From contig DDXG01000173.1 in the NCBI GenBank assembly GCA_002347125.1, positions 1 through 17,480 on the forward strand: DNA of 17,480 bases, given 5' to 3'. The translations under genes were made by a program, and so were the position numbers. Below the pieces are notes generated by a model, which saw only the letters and a program-made list of their open reading frames with translations, had not been told where the DNA came from and made no database searches. This DNA comes from Phycisphaerales bacterium UBA2266 (GTDB lineage Bacteria; Planctomycetota; Phycisphaerae; Sedimentisphaerales; Anaerobacaceae). This document shows positions 5,943 through 15,528 of this stretch, in pieces. Position 1 is the stretch's first letter. Each line of letters begins with the position of its first letter.

Positions 5943-6555
5943 CATGACCTCCGAATAAACCGCGAGCAACGCGTGATTGCTGGCTCTCGCTATGATGACA
6001 ATGACAGGGAACAAGGAGGGAGTCGGTGCGCTATCGCACGTACCTATGTCAATTCTGATCTTTGAGCAGACAAAGCGCGGGAGTGCCAGACGCATATCGG
6101 ATATGCGCACAGTGATTGCTCATGGCCTTGCATCCATCGTATGGACTAGGATTTGTTGAACCCTTTACTTGGCATGGAGTATACAGTGATGTGCATGGGA
6201 GTGTTGCCAACAGTCCAGTGGGAAGCGCATCAGCGATTGATGGAATCTCAAGAAGATCATGAAGTCCGTGCCTGTTTCATTTCCAGATACGCAAGAAATG
6301 GTGCCCGGCACTTGGCAGAAGGAGCTTTTTCTCGCGAAATTGAGCTGTAAGACTCGCTAGCGGGAGCCAGGGGTTGCACAACCGCGTCCTGGGCAAATTG
6401 GGCCGGCAGCCGATGTGCTACGAAGATTTGTTACAATTTGCGTGTTTCAGTTGAATATCGGATTTCAGTGATGGCGACGCACTCCATATCGAGCTATTTA
6501 TCTGTGCGCACAATAACTGACGAGTTCAGTCACGATTTATTCTATCTGTCTATGT
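5943..6555. other. gene-free stretch between the CsbD pair and the glucan synthase gene
   Basis: 613 bases without a supported gene. It should hold the promoter of the CsbD operon: TTGACA occurs on the minus strand at about 6045-6050, but no good -10 follows. It should also hold the end of the glucan synthase transcript, for which I see no hairpin with a T run. A plus-strand frame at 6174-6350 (58 codons from ATG) has no ribosome binding site and no recognisable product. GC content is about 40% in 6421-6540, lower than in the neighbouring genes. Confidence 0.5.
6091..6107. promoter_or_regulatory. palindrome upstream of the CsbD operon, possible operator
   Basis: CGCATATC and GATATGCG flank a single G: a perfect 8-base inverted repeat about 150 bases upstream of the 49-residue gene. 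The half-site CGCATAT also appears as the palindrome CGCATATGCG at 454-463, ahead of the first Crp/Fnr-type gene. A dimeric regulator could bind both. There is no direct evidence for this. Confidence 0.3.
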
Positions 6556-9500
6556 CTACCCGTTAATTTTTGAATTTTTCGAGTGCGCAGGGATCATTAC
6601 ATTACAAAAATGCTCATTCTTGTCATTTGCGAGGACGATATAATTATAATTTTGTTCTATATCATCCAATATGATTCGCTTCTTGAAGTCAAATGAAGTC
6701 TTATTTATAATGCTAATATGATATAAAGTCTCATTGTATCGATAATGTATTTTAAACTCGTTCCATTCTGAAGGTATGCGTGGCTCAAAAAACAATCTGT
6801 CCGCGTCAAGAGTGAGCCCAAGCAGCGATTCAACTATCAATCGATACATCCATGCCGCTGATCCAGTGTACCATGTCCAGCCGCCACGACCGATATGCTG
6901 CGGCGCAGCGTAGACATCCGCGGCAACGACATAGGGTTCCACTTTGTACCTGGCGACTTCCTCGGGCGACCGGGCGTGGTTCACCGGATTGATCATGCTG
7001 AAGAGTTCCCACGCGCGCTGGCTGTCTCCCCGGCGGGCGAAGGCCATTGCCGCCCAGATGGCCGCATGCGTGTACTGTCCGCCATTTTCCCGCACACCGG
7101 GAGCATATCCTTTGATGTAGCCGGGATTCAGCGCCGACGTGTCGAAGGGCGGATCCAGAAGCTGGACCAATCCGTGCTCGCGGCGGACGAGGCGAGCATC
7201 CACCGCCTCCATGGCCAAGCGTGAGCGTTCAGGATCTCCAGCGCCTGAAAGGACGGCCCAGCTCTGCGCAATCGAATCGATCCGGCATTCAGGATTGGCC
7301 GACGACCCGAGCGGCGAGCCATCGTCGAAAAAGGCGCGGAGGTACCACTGGCCATCCCATCCATGTTTCTCGATATTGCGTTGCAATTCCGCCGCCACAT
7401 GCTCGTAACGCCCAGCGGAAGATGCGTCGCCATGGGTTCGCGCCATCCTGGCGAAGCGCAGGAGCACGTCATACAGAAAAAATCCCAGCCACACGCTTTC
7501 GCCCTTGCCGAGTTCGCCCACCCGGTCCATGCCGTCGTTCCAGTCACCCGAACCGATGAGCGGCAGGCCATGCTCCCCGAACTTGAGGCTGTTCCGGATG
7601 GCCCGGGAACAGTGCTCGTAAAGGCTCGCCGTTTCTTCCGTGACTCCGGGCAGATCGTAATAGGAATCCTCATCCGGGTTCACCAAGCGTCCATGCACGA
7701 AATGGATGGGCTCATCCAGCACCCCGGTGTCTCCGGTGGCCAGGACATAGTGGCACGTGGCGTACGGCAGCCAGAGGGCATCGTCCGAGCAGTGCGTGCG
7801 CACGCCCCGCCCCGTCGGGGGGTGCCACCAATGCTGGACATCCCCCTCCGGGAATTGATGGGCCGCGCACAGAAGCAGGTGCTCGCGCGCGAGGTGCGGC
7901 GTGGTGTGAATAAGCGCCATAACGTCCTGCAGTTGATCGCGGAAGCCGAAGGCGCCCCCGGACTGGTAGGTTGCGCTTCGCCCCCAGAGGCGGCAGGCCA
8001 TGGTCTGGTATAGCAGCCAGCCGTTAGCCAGCACGTTGAGGGACTGGTCGGGCGTTTCCACATGCACCGCGCCCAAGGTGTGTGTCCAATGCTGCCACAC
8101 GGCATCAAGGGCCTTGCGCGCAGCGACCGATCCCCGAAAGCGGCTGACCAGTGTTCTGGCCTCGTCGGTGTCCCGCCCCACGCCGAGCCTGAAGATGATC
8201 TCCTGTTCCTGCCCGGGGGCCAGATCGAAGTTCACCTGGATCGCGGCGCAGGGGTCCAGGGCGGCTCCCACCCGGCCCGAAAGGCGCGAGCGCGCCATGG
8301 CGGCAGGAGAACGCAGTGTGCCGTTGCGCCCCAGGAATTCGGTCCGGTCACCGGTCACGGTGCGCGCGGCCTCGTCCACGTCGAAGAATGCGGTCCGGCC
8401 ACTGAACTCGGTGTTGTATGGATTGCGGGCGAAAAGCGCGCCGCTGTTCGGGTCGATTTCAGTGATGACGTGCATGTTCGACTTGGCCCGCAGGTCGCCG
8501 AGCACCCATCCCGCATATCCGGTGGCGGAGAGCCGGCGGGGCCGGTCCGATGCGTTGCGCACCTTGAGCACCGAGAACTTGATCGCCGCGTCCAGAGCCA
8601 CGTAAACCCACAACTCGGAGTGGATGCCGCGTTCCGTGTGTTCGAAGACGCTGTAGCCGAACCCATGCCGGGTGACGCAGGGCGTCGCTCCGCAACAGGG
8701 CAGTGGCGCGGGCGACCAGAAGTGGCCGCGCTCCTCGTCGCGAAGGTACAGGGCCTCGCCGCATGAATCGCTGACAGGATCGTTGCCCCAGGGCGTGAGG
8801 CGGAACTCGTGGGCATTTTCGCTCCAGGTGCAGGCCATCCCGCTTTCCGAAATGACGGTTCCGAACTGCGGGTTGGCCAGCACATTGACCCAGGGCGTCG
8901 GCGTCAGCTGCCCGGGCCCGGTGGTGATGACGTACTCGCGGCCATCCGGGGTGAATCCTCCCAGCCCGTTGTAGAAGATCAGGTCGTGGCGCGGCTGCGG
9001 GGCGACCGGCTGGGGGGGCGCTTGATGGGTCCGGGTGGGCACGAGGAGAGGCGTGGTGACGTTCAGGGAACAACGTCCGTTGATCTGGTCGGCCAGAGAG
9101 CCCCGGCTGTCGGTGATGATAACGCGGGCGACCGTCTGGATCAGGACCCGGTCCTCCTCGGCGATCCGGTCCGCGGAGCGTACGAAAATGCCACCGGGGC
9201 GGTCGATCACGTTGGCTTCGATGCCTGCGGCGATGAGCCCCATGATCTGATCGTGGAGGAGTTGCCGGTAGCCGGCGTGGTCTTCGTTCCAGATCACCAG
9301 GTCCACGGGCAGCCCCTTGAGGCGCCAATACGCGTGGGCCTGCACGAGCTGGCGCACCAGGTCGATATTGGCCGGGTCTTCAATCTGGAGCAGCACAATG
9401 GGCAGATCGCCGGAGATAGCATAGCCCCAGAGACCGGATTGGCCGCGGCGGTTTCTTGTCAGGATGCTTGGGTCCGCCCGCAGCGAGGCGTTGGCGTAGA

Positions 9501-12500
9501 TTATCGAATTGGCCAGGCGCCCGTAGAGCTGTGCGTCGGCCTCCGAGGCGTTGAGTTGACGCAGCAGCACCTGGCCATGGGTCCAGGTCAGATCGAAGAC
9601 GCGATCCGCGAGGCGCTGGTCCTGGTATTTCTCCACCAGGCACACGGCGGCCTCGCGGGTTTCCCCGATGCCGGAAACCAGATCTATTGTCGCGGATTCT
9701 CCCGGGTCCAGGGCTATCCGGCAGCGGATGGCGACGATGGGATCGAGCACGGAGCCCTCACCGCCGGGGAGCGCTTCCGAAAAGTGCGCGGCCTTTCCGT
9801 TCATGGCCTGTGGATCGGCCACGGTGTTTCCCCGGCCGATGAACGCCATGCGGTCGGTTTCGTAGGAGAGTTCGCCGATCCGGGTTCCATGCACGGCCAT
9901 CAGGTGCAGCATCCAAGGCGCCGGCTCTCCCTGGGAGCGGGGGCGGCGGGTGCAGAGGACCGCCCCCAGCTGGCGAACGATCTCGGTCTGCACGAAAAGC
10001 TTGTTGAACGCCGGATGCAGGGCGTCCGCAGCGGGCGGCGCTAGAACCACTTCCGCATAGCTGGTGACGTCCACCTCGCGGCGCGTTCGCGCATGGTTGG
10101 TGATGCGTACACGGCGCAGCTCGATGTCGTCCTCGGGCGACACGGCGATCTCGGTATGGGTGTCGTAGTCCCGGTCCCGGCGATGGAACTCGGCCCGCCC
10201 TTCGGAGAAGATCGCCTCGAAATGCGCCGCCGGCTTGAGCGTCGGCTGATAGGCGGTTGACCAGAACTCCCTGCTGGTCACGTCGCGGACGTAGCAGAAC
10301 GCGCCCCAGTTGTCGCAGGTGCCGTCTTCGCGCCAGCGGGTGACGGCCAGATCCTTCCAGCGGCTGTAGCCGCCGCCGGCGTTGGTGACCATCACATGAT
10401 ACCGGCCGTTCGAGAGCAGTTGTACTTCCGGGGGCGTCGTGGCGGGGCTGCTGAGAACGCGTATGGGCGTCTCCTGAGCGCTGGAGGCCAGATGATGCTC
10501 GGAGATCTCGGTCGTATGCGCATAGAACGTCGTCGCCTTGGGAATCTGTTCCTGGAGCAGCGGCAATGTCGCCTGGAATAGGGGCGCCGACTCGAAGCGC
10601 TTCTGCATCGGGCGATCCAGGAGAAGGTGCGCCAGGGACAGGAAGCTCATGGCCTGATGATGGGCCATGAAGGACCGGACCAGGGCGTTCGATTGTCCGC
10701 GCGGCAGGCGCGACGGAGTGTAGTCGATCGCTTCGTAGAAGCCGTATTGGGAGTCGAAGCCTTCTGCAGCGAGCCGCTGGAGGTTCAGGCAGGCCTCCAC
10801 GGGCGCCACCATCAGCGCCAGGGCCGAGGCATAGGGCGCAATGACAAGGTCCTCGGCAAGACCGCGCTTGAGCCCCAGGCCGGGCACGCCGAAGGCGCGG
10901 TACTGATAGTTGCGATGCACGTCGATGGCGCTGTAGCCGCATTCCGAAATGCCCCACGGCACGCCCCGGATTTTCCCGTACTCCATCTGTCTGGCCACGG
11001 CCGCCGTATAGGTCTGGTCGAGCAGGGTGTGTTCGTAGGTCGGCATCACCAGGAGTGGCATCAGGTATTCGAACATCGAACCGCTCCAGGAAAGGAGGAT
11101 CGGTTCCCTGCCTGCGGTGGTGAGCAGACGTCCCAGGGCGAACCAGCTCTCCTGCGGCAGTTGCCCCTGCGCAATGGCCACGAAGCTGGAAAACCTCGCT
11201 TCCGAGGCGAGAAGATCATAGAAGCTGGAATCCCTGCGGTGCTCATCGACATTGTAACCGATGGCCAGCAGATGGCGTGTCTTGTCGTACAGGAAGTCAT
11301 ATTCCATCCGGGCGAGCGCACTGCATTGCAGGACAAGCCCTGTGACCGCCGCAATTCTTGCGGAGGCCTGCCGGCTGGCTCCTGTGACGAGGCCCTGCAG
11401 TTCGCCAAGGCAGGCGCTTTCCTCGGACGTGACGGCTGAGCCCAGGCGTTGCGTGATCGCCGGCAGAAGCCTTACCTCCAGCGCCGCCAGTTCGTGCAGC
11501 GTCGGGATCTCGTTGAGTTGGGGAAAGGCTCCGAGGGCGTTCAGGCCGGGTAAGAGCTTGATCCAGGGAGCGAGGAGCGTCAGCTCATCGAGAGCATCCT
11601 GGCATTGTCCGGCAAAGGCGCGCAGCCACCATCCGAATTGGTCCTCGGGATCGACGCCGGGAGACTCCGGACCGGCAGCAACTCCCGCTACGGACGCCGC
11701 CAGCCGTTCAAGAAGAAGCCGCCAGGCCCCGAGCGTGGCCGGTTTGGAGAGGAGCGCGGACTCCATCTCCCGCCAAAGTTGCGTGAGCAGGCCCGGAGTG
11801 GCTCCTGCCGGAGCGTCGGCAGCGGCGTCCAGGACAATCCTGAGCGTGTCGCTCAAGCCCTCAAGGTAGTTGATGTCCAGGATTTTGTGGTCGGCGAGCC
11901 CGAGCAGGCCCGAACGTAATGTCAGCAGGTGACCCGCGAGATTTCCGCTGTCCACCGATGAAATGTAGCGGGGCGGCAACGGTTGCAGGGATTGCGTGTC
12001 GTACCAGTTGAAAAAATGCCCCTGGTGCCGCTCCAGGGCTTCCATGGTCTGGAGCGTCTTCGCCGTACGCTCGATGAAACGGCCCGCTGAAATGATGCCG
12101 AAGTCGCAGGCCGCCAGATTCGATAGCAGCGCAAGGCCCATGTTGGTGGGGGACGTGCGGTGCGCGAGCGTGGCGACGGGCTGCTCCTGGTAATTGTCGG
12201 GCGGCAGCCAATGGTCTTCCGGGCCGATGAAGGTCTCGAAGAACGCCCAGGTCTTCCGGGCAAGTTTCCGCAGAAAGACGGTCTGATCCGTGGTCAGGCC
12301 CTCCTGGCGGCGAGTCAGCGGCCGGCTGATCCACCAGGCCATGGCCGGGGAGAGAAGCCAGAGCCCCAGCATGGGCCCGGCCACAGTCAGGACGGACGGC
12401 CTGGAGACCGCCAGCGCGATCGCCACGGCTACGGCTACAAGCGGGCTGATCCACATGGTCCGGTAGGCCCCGGCGAGATTCGTGCGGTTCTTGTGATCCG

Positions 12501-15330
12501 CGTCCGCCGACGGATTCCATTGGAGCAGCCGCTTGTGCGTGATGAGCATCCGGCAGGTGGTCCGCAGCACGGCGTCCAGACTGAAATAGGCTTCGTAGGG
12601 CAGGCAGGCGAGCGAGAACGCCGCCTGGGCGAAATGCCGGGGAGCCGAGCGCGCCGCGGCGGCGAAGTGCTGCCCCATCGTCAGGTCGGCAGGCTTGCGC
12701 AGCGCGCCCAGGGCCGTGGCGATCAGGGAAGGGACCAGAATGATGCCGGCCGCCGTCAGGGTCCAGAACCAGGCCGCCGGCAGGACGATCCAGCCCAACA
12801 GCAGCAGGAGCGTCAAGGCCGCGGCCGTCAGGCTGCGCCGCAGGTTGTCGCAGATCTTCCAACGGGACAGGAGGGAGAGCGGGTTCTTCCGCAGGCGCCC
12901 GGCTGGATCGGTAATGACCGGCAACACCCAGCGCGCAATCTGCCAGTCTCCGCGGATCCAACGATGCCGCCGGTTCACGTCCGCGCTGTAGCGCGAGGGG
13001 TACTCCTCATACAACTGCACGTCACTCAGTAGCCCGGCCCGGGCGTAACACCCCTCCAGAAGGTCGTGGCTGAGAATCCGGTTGTCGGGGAACCGTCCAT
13101 CCAAAGCCTGTTCGAAGACGTCGATTTCATAGATGCCCTTGCCGATGAACGAGCCTTCGCCGAAGAGGTCCTGGTACACATCGGAAACGGCCTGCGTATA
13201 CGGGTCGATGCCGATTTCGCTGGCGCACATGCGCGCGTAGCGCGACCGGTTCGTTCCGGGCAGGCTCGCCGCCACGCGGGGTTGAAGAATGCCGTACCCG
13301 GCAACGACACGCCGCCGCGCTTCGTCATAGCGCGCGCGGTTGAGCGGATGCGCCATGGCGCCCACGAAGCGCCAGGCGGAATCGCGAGGCAGTTGCGTAT
13401 CGGTATCCAGGGTGATCACGTACTTCACTTCCGGCAAGTACGAGGCATTGCCGACAACGAGCGTGAAGCCATCGCCGGGCCCGCCCCGCAGGAGCCTGTT
13501 CAGCTCCGCAAGCTTGCCGCGCTTGCGTTCATATCCCATCCAGATGCGGTCCTGCGGGTTCCATCGGCGCGCGCGGTGGAACAGGAAGAAGACATCGCCG
13601 CCGGCTCTCGGGTATTTCTGGTTCAGCTCCTCGATCCTCTTTTGGGCCAGCCCCAGCAGCGCCTCGTCCCCGGGCAGCGTCTCCTCCTTGGCGTCGCGGA
13701 AATCCGTGAGCAGGCCGAAGTGGAGGTGATCGTCCCGGTTGGCCAGGAAACGGACTTCCAGCGCATGGATCAGGTCCTCGATGTTGTCCTCGCCCGTGAG
13801 CATCGTCGGGACCACGGCCAGGGTGCGAAATCCCTTGGGGATTCCTTTGGAAAAATCCATTCGCGGCAGCGGATTTGGCAGCACCAGCAGGGTCGCCAGC
13901 CAGTTCACCAGGGCTACGGCCAGATGACCGGCGCACAGAAACGAAAGCAGTCCGAACAGCCCGAGGGCCCAACTCTGCAACCCGTCGTCATAGGCCTTCG
14001 CCGCCAGGCATCCGGCGAAAATCGCGGTTGTCAGCAGAATGCCGCCGACATACAGCAGCAGAGGAAATCGGCGACCGAGTTTGCGTGCAGCCGCGGTGGG
14101 CGGCAGGCGTATCTGCGCCCTGCGTTCCAGCTGCGCCAGGCCTTCGCCGATCAGGTAGAACCCGACGTGCGTCGTGCGGCTGTCGCCGTCTTTCCGGGCA
14201 GCGCCCTCATTCGCCAGTAGGATCGCCTCGCGCGCCACCTCGCTCTCGGAGCGCGGGCTGCGCTTGGCAATCTTCTCCACAACGTGGCGGTAGTGATCAC
14301 GGGTTGCAAAATCCATCTCGCCGTAGACGCCGGCGGGATCCTCAGCCAGGGCCTGCTCGACAATGCTCATGGCCTCGACGAACTCGCGCCAGTCCATCGT
14401 ACCCAGGGCCCGGAGGCTGCCGATGCTGTTGCTCATGGAGACCTGATCGGCGGCCTGTTGGTGGTTTTCCACGCGCACCAGATGCTCGATGGTCAGGTTG
14501 GATTCGGACAGCCGCTGCTCAATCCAGGTGAGGGGCAGGGCCAGGGCAGGCCCCTGACCGCGCAGGCGGCGCGTGAGTTCGGCGACAAAGGAGCTCACCA
14601 TGGGCGGGTTCGATCGCGCCATGTCCGCGATCGTCAGGATCAGATCCTTCGGCTCCTTCACCGCGATCTTGGTCATCTGATCGGCCCAATGGCCGGCGTG
14701 GGTCCGATTGGCCCTTTGGGCGGCGATCCGGGCGGAAATCCGGCGGAGATTCTCGATCAAGGTCAGCCGGAGCATGATGGGAATGGCCCAAAGCTCCCCC
14801 AGCTTCAGGGGGGTCACCGACTGGTAGGCGGTCACGAAGTTGCTGAAGCTTTCCGGGTCCACCCGGCCATCGCCGTGCGAGATCGCCTCCTGGGCGATGT
14901 CATACACCCGTGGGAGCCCCGCAGATGGGCCGCTCGACAGGTGCGGCAGTTCCCGGTTGTACCCCTTGGGCAAGTGCCGACCGGCCGTGCGGATCTGTTC
15001 CTCGATCACATAGAAGTTGTCGAGCAGCCATTCCCCGGCGGGCGTAATCGAGCGATCCGCCTTGACGTCCCCCGTCAGCAGGCCGTGGACTTCAAGCAGG
15101 AGGCGTTGGTTTTCGTCCAGCCGCGCCAGAAGACGGTCCTGAGCCCGGCCCGGCTCTAAATGGTGCGTGGCGGCAAGGATCTTGCCATGTTGCCCCATCT
15201 GATCCGCGCTGAACAGCTCCGAGCGAAACGGCAGTTCGCTTTCGGCGCGGCTCAGGGCCGTGTCACTTCCAAGGCGGTTCGCCAACATGCCGGAAATTAT
15301 TCCGCGAACGGTCCTGCCGCTCACATTCAT
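6556..15330 (-). CDS. ndvB: cyclic beta-1,2-glucan synthase (2924 aa)
   Basis: A giant inner-membrane enzyme that polymerises glucose from UDP-glucose into beta-1,2-glucan, closes it into a ring and trims it. Residues 1-420 are the N-terminal region. Membrane segments lie at about 422-445, 453-487, 832-875 and 957-1003. The GT84 glycosyltransferase domain spans about 502-805, with LDTDT (641-645) and RRHRWIRGDWQ (787-797). A glycoamylase-like cyclisation domain (reported as GH189) covers about 1010-1600. GH94 phosphorylase modules run from about 1640 to 2870, with the motif GDWNDG at 2595-2600 containing the family's acid aspartate. The length fits NdvB/ChvB/Cgs (about 2830-2870) and the frame is intact. 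GGGAG lies nine bases before the start. The last 75 codons are strikingly AT-rich. No NdvA-type exporter gene is visible. The product would act in periplasmic osmoadaptation. Confidence 0.95.
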   Translation of the reverse strand: MNVSGRTVRGIISGMLANRLGSDTALSRAESELPFRSELFSADQMGQHGKILAATHHLEPGRAQDRLLARLDENQRLLLEVHGLLTGDVKADRSITPAGEWLLDNFYVIEEQIRTAGRHLPKGYNRELPHLSSGPSAGLPRVYDIAQEAISHGDGRVDPESFSNFVTAYQSVTPLKLGELWAIPIMLRLTLIENLRRISARIAAQRANRTHAGHWADQMTKIAVKEPKDLILTIADMARSNPPMVSSFVAELTRRLRGQGPALALPLTWIEQRLSESNLTIEHLVRVENHQQAADQVSMSNSIGSLRALGTMDWREFVEAMSIVEQALAEDPAGVYGEMDFATRDHYRHVVEKIAKRSPRSESEVAREAILLANEGAARKDGDSRTTHVGFYLIGEGLAQLERRAQIRLPPTAAARKLGRRFPLLLYVGGILLTTAIFAGCLAAKAYDDGLQSWALGLFGLLSFLCAGHLAVALVNWLATLLVLPNPLPRMDFSKGIPKGFRTLAVVPTMLTGEDNIEDLIHALEVRFLANRDDHLHFGLLTDFRDAKEETLPGDEALLGLAQKRIEELNQKYPRAGGDVFFLFHRARRWNPQDRIWMGYERKRGKLAELNRLLRGGPGDGFTLVVGNASYLPEVKYVITLDTDTQLPRDSAWRFVGAMAHPLNRARYDEARRRVVAGYGILQPRVAASLPGTNRSRYARMCASEIGIDPYTQAVSDVYQDLFGEGSFIGKGIYEIDVFEQALDGRFPDNRILSHDLLEGCYARAGLLSDVQLYEEYPSRYSADVNRRHRWIRGDWQIARWVLPVITDPAGRLRKNPLSLLSRWKICDNLRRSLTAAALTLLLLLGWIVLPAAWFWTLTAAGIILVPSLIATALGALRKPADLTMGQHFAAAARSAPRHFAQAAFSLACLPYEAYFSLDAVLRTTCRMLITHKRLLQWNPSADADHKNRTNLAGAYRTMWISPLVAVAVAIALAVSRPSVLTVAGPMLGLWLLSPAMAWWISRPLTRRQEGLTTDQTVFLRKLARKTWAFFETFIGPEDHWLPPDNYQEQPVATLAHRTSPTNMGLALLSNLAACDFGIISAGRFIERTAKTLQTMEALERHQGHFFNWYDTQSLQPLPPRYISSVDSGNLAGHLLTLRSGLLGLADHKILDINYLEGLSDTLRIVLDAAADAPAGATPGLLTQLWREMESALLSKPATLGAWRLLLERLAASVAGVAAGPESPGVDPEDQFGWWLRAFAGQCQDALDELTLLAPWIKLLPGLNALGAFPQLNEIPTLHELAALEVRLLPAITQRLGSAVTSEESACLGELQGLVTGASRQASARIAAVTGLVLQCSALARMEYDFLYDKTRHLLAIGYNVDEHRRDSSFYDLLASEARFSSFVAIAQGQLPQESWFALGRLLTTAGREPILLSWSGSMFEYLMPLLVMPTYEHTLLDQTYTAAVARQMEYGKIRGVPWGISECGYSAIDVHRNYQYRAFGVPGLGLKRGLAEDLVIAPYASALALMVAPVEACLNLQRLAAEGFDSQYGFYEAIDYTPSRLPRGQSNALVRSFMAHHQAMSFLSLAHLLLDRPMQKRFESAPLFQATLPLLQEQIPKATTFYAHTTEISEHHLASSAQETPIRVLSSPATTPPEVQLLSNGRYHVMVTNAGGGYSRWKDLAVTRWREDGTCDNWGAFCYVRDVTSREFWSTAYQPTLKPAAHFEAIFSEGRAEFHRRDRDYDTHTEIAVSPEDDIELRRVRITNHARTRREVDVTSYAEVVLAPPAADALHPAFNKLFVQTEIVRQLGAVLCTRRPRSQGEPAPWMLHLMAVHGTRIGELSYETDRMAFIGRGNTVADPQAMNGKAAHFSEALPGGEGSVLDPIVAIRCRIALDPGESATIDLVSGIGETREAAVCLVEKYQDQRLADRVFDLTWTHGQVLLRQLNASEADAQLYGRLANSIIYANASLRADPSILTRNRRGQSGLWGYAISGDLPIVLLQIEDPANIDLVRQLVQAHAYWRLKGLPVDLVIWNEDHAGYRQLLHDQIMGLIAAGIEANVIDRPGGIFVRSADRIAEEDRVLIQTVARVIITDSRGSLADQINGRCSLNVTTPLLVPTRTHQAPPQPVAPQPRHDLIFYNGLGGFTPDGREYVITTGPGQLTPTPWVNVLANPQFGTVISESGMACTWSENAHEFRLTPWGNDPVSDSCGEALYLRDEERGHFWSPAPLPCCGATPCVTRHGFGYSVFEHTERGIHSELWVYVALDAAIKFSVLKVRNASDRPRRLSATGYAGWVLGDLRAKSNMHVITEIDPNSGALFARNPYNTEFSGRTAFFDVDEAARTVTGDRTEFLGRNGTLRSPAAMARSRLSGRVGAALDPCAAIQVNFDLAPGQEQEIIFRLGVGRDTDEARTLVSRFRGSVAARKALDAVWQHWTHTLGAVHVETPDQSLNVLANGWLLYQTMACRLWGRSATYQSGGAFGFRDQLQDVMALIHTTPHLAREHLLLCAAHQFPEGDVQHWWHPPTGRGVRTHCSDDALWLPYATCHYVLATGDTGVLDEPIHFVHGRLVNPDEDSYYDLPGVTEETASLYEHCSRAIRNSLKFGEHGLPLIGSGDWNDGMDRVGELGKGESVWLGFFLYDVLLRFARMARTHGDASSAGRYEHVAAELQRNIEKHGWDGQWYLRAFFDDGSPLGSSANPECRIDSIAQSWAVLSGAGDPERSRLAMEAVDARLVRREHGLVQLLDPPFDTSALNPGYIKGYAPGVRENGGQYTHAAIWAAMAFARRGDSQRAWELFSMINPVNHARSPEEVARYKVEPYVVAADVYAAPQHIGRGGWTWYTGSAAWMYRLIVESLLGLTLDADRLFFEPRIPSEWNEFKIHYRYNETLYHISIINKTSFDFKKRIILDDIEQNYNYIVLANDKNEHFCNVMIPAHSKNSKING

Positions 15331-15465
15331 CGATGATGTCTCCCTCGGCTGGAACGGAAACGTTTCACACGCAGAGAGCAGGATGGGTCAAACAGCTTCC
15401 GCGCGGATTGCAGACGTGCTCCTCAATATCCGTAGAATAGAACAGAGACTGTTTCTTCAGCCGTA

Positions 15466-15479
15466 CGGATTCGAATCAA
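15466..15479 (-). promoter_or_regulatory. FNR-like box upstream of the glucan synthase gene
   Basis: On the minus strand TTGAT, TCGA, ATCCG matches the FNR-type consensus TTGAT-N4-ATCAA at 8 of 10 fixed positions. It is centred about 142 bases upstream of the synthase start. Its core GATTCGAATC (15468-15477) is a perfect palindrome that abuts another, CCGTACGG (15461-15468). Given the two Crp/Fnr-type regulators in the window it is a candidate site, but those regulators need not share FNR specificity. Confidence 0.28.
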
Positions 15480-15528
15480 GCATGAGGCCAGCAATGTGCG
15501 GTCCGCAATGGTATGGATCACAGCGATA

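Noticed and set aside
6067..6090. Sigma-54-like promoter (minus strand TGGCAC followed by a GC) ahead of the CsbD operon
   Set aside because: The GG to GC distance is nine bases rather than the required ten, and the rest of the -12 element is absent.
5943..6110. Upstream extension of the 49-residue gene to 105 codons
   Set aside because: The GGAGG site directly ahead of 5942 decides the start, and the extension shows no signal peptide or family pattern.
6153..6350. Plus-strand 65-codon frame in the gap before the glucan synthase
   Set aside because: It has a TTG start or a later ATG without a ribosome binding site, no recognisable product, and only weak coding character. It could be a remnant but cannot be supported.
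8809..10044. Plus-strand open frame of 411 codons inside the glucan synthase gene
   Set aside because: It lies antisense to conserved GH94 sequence and has a composition typical of GC-rich shadow frames; other antisense frames across 7000-15200 are rejected for the same reason.
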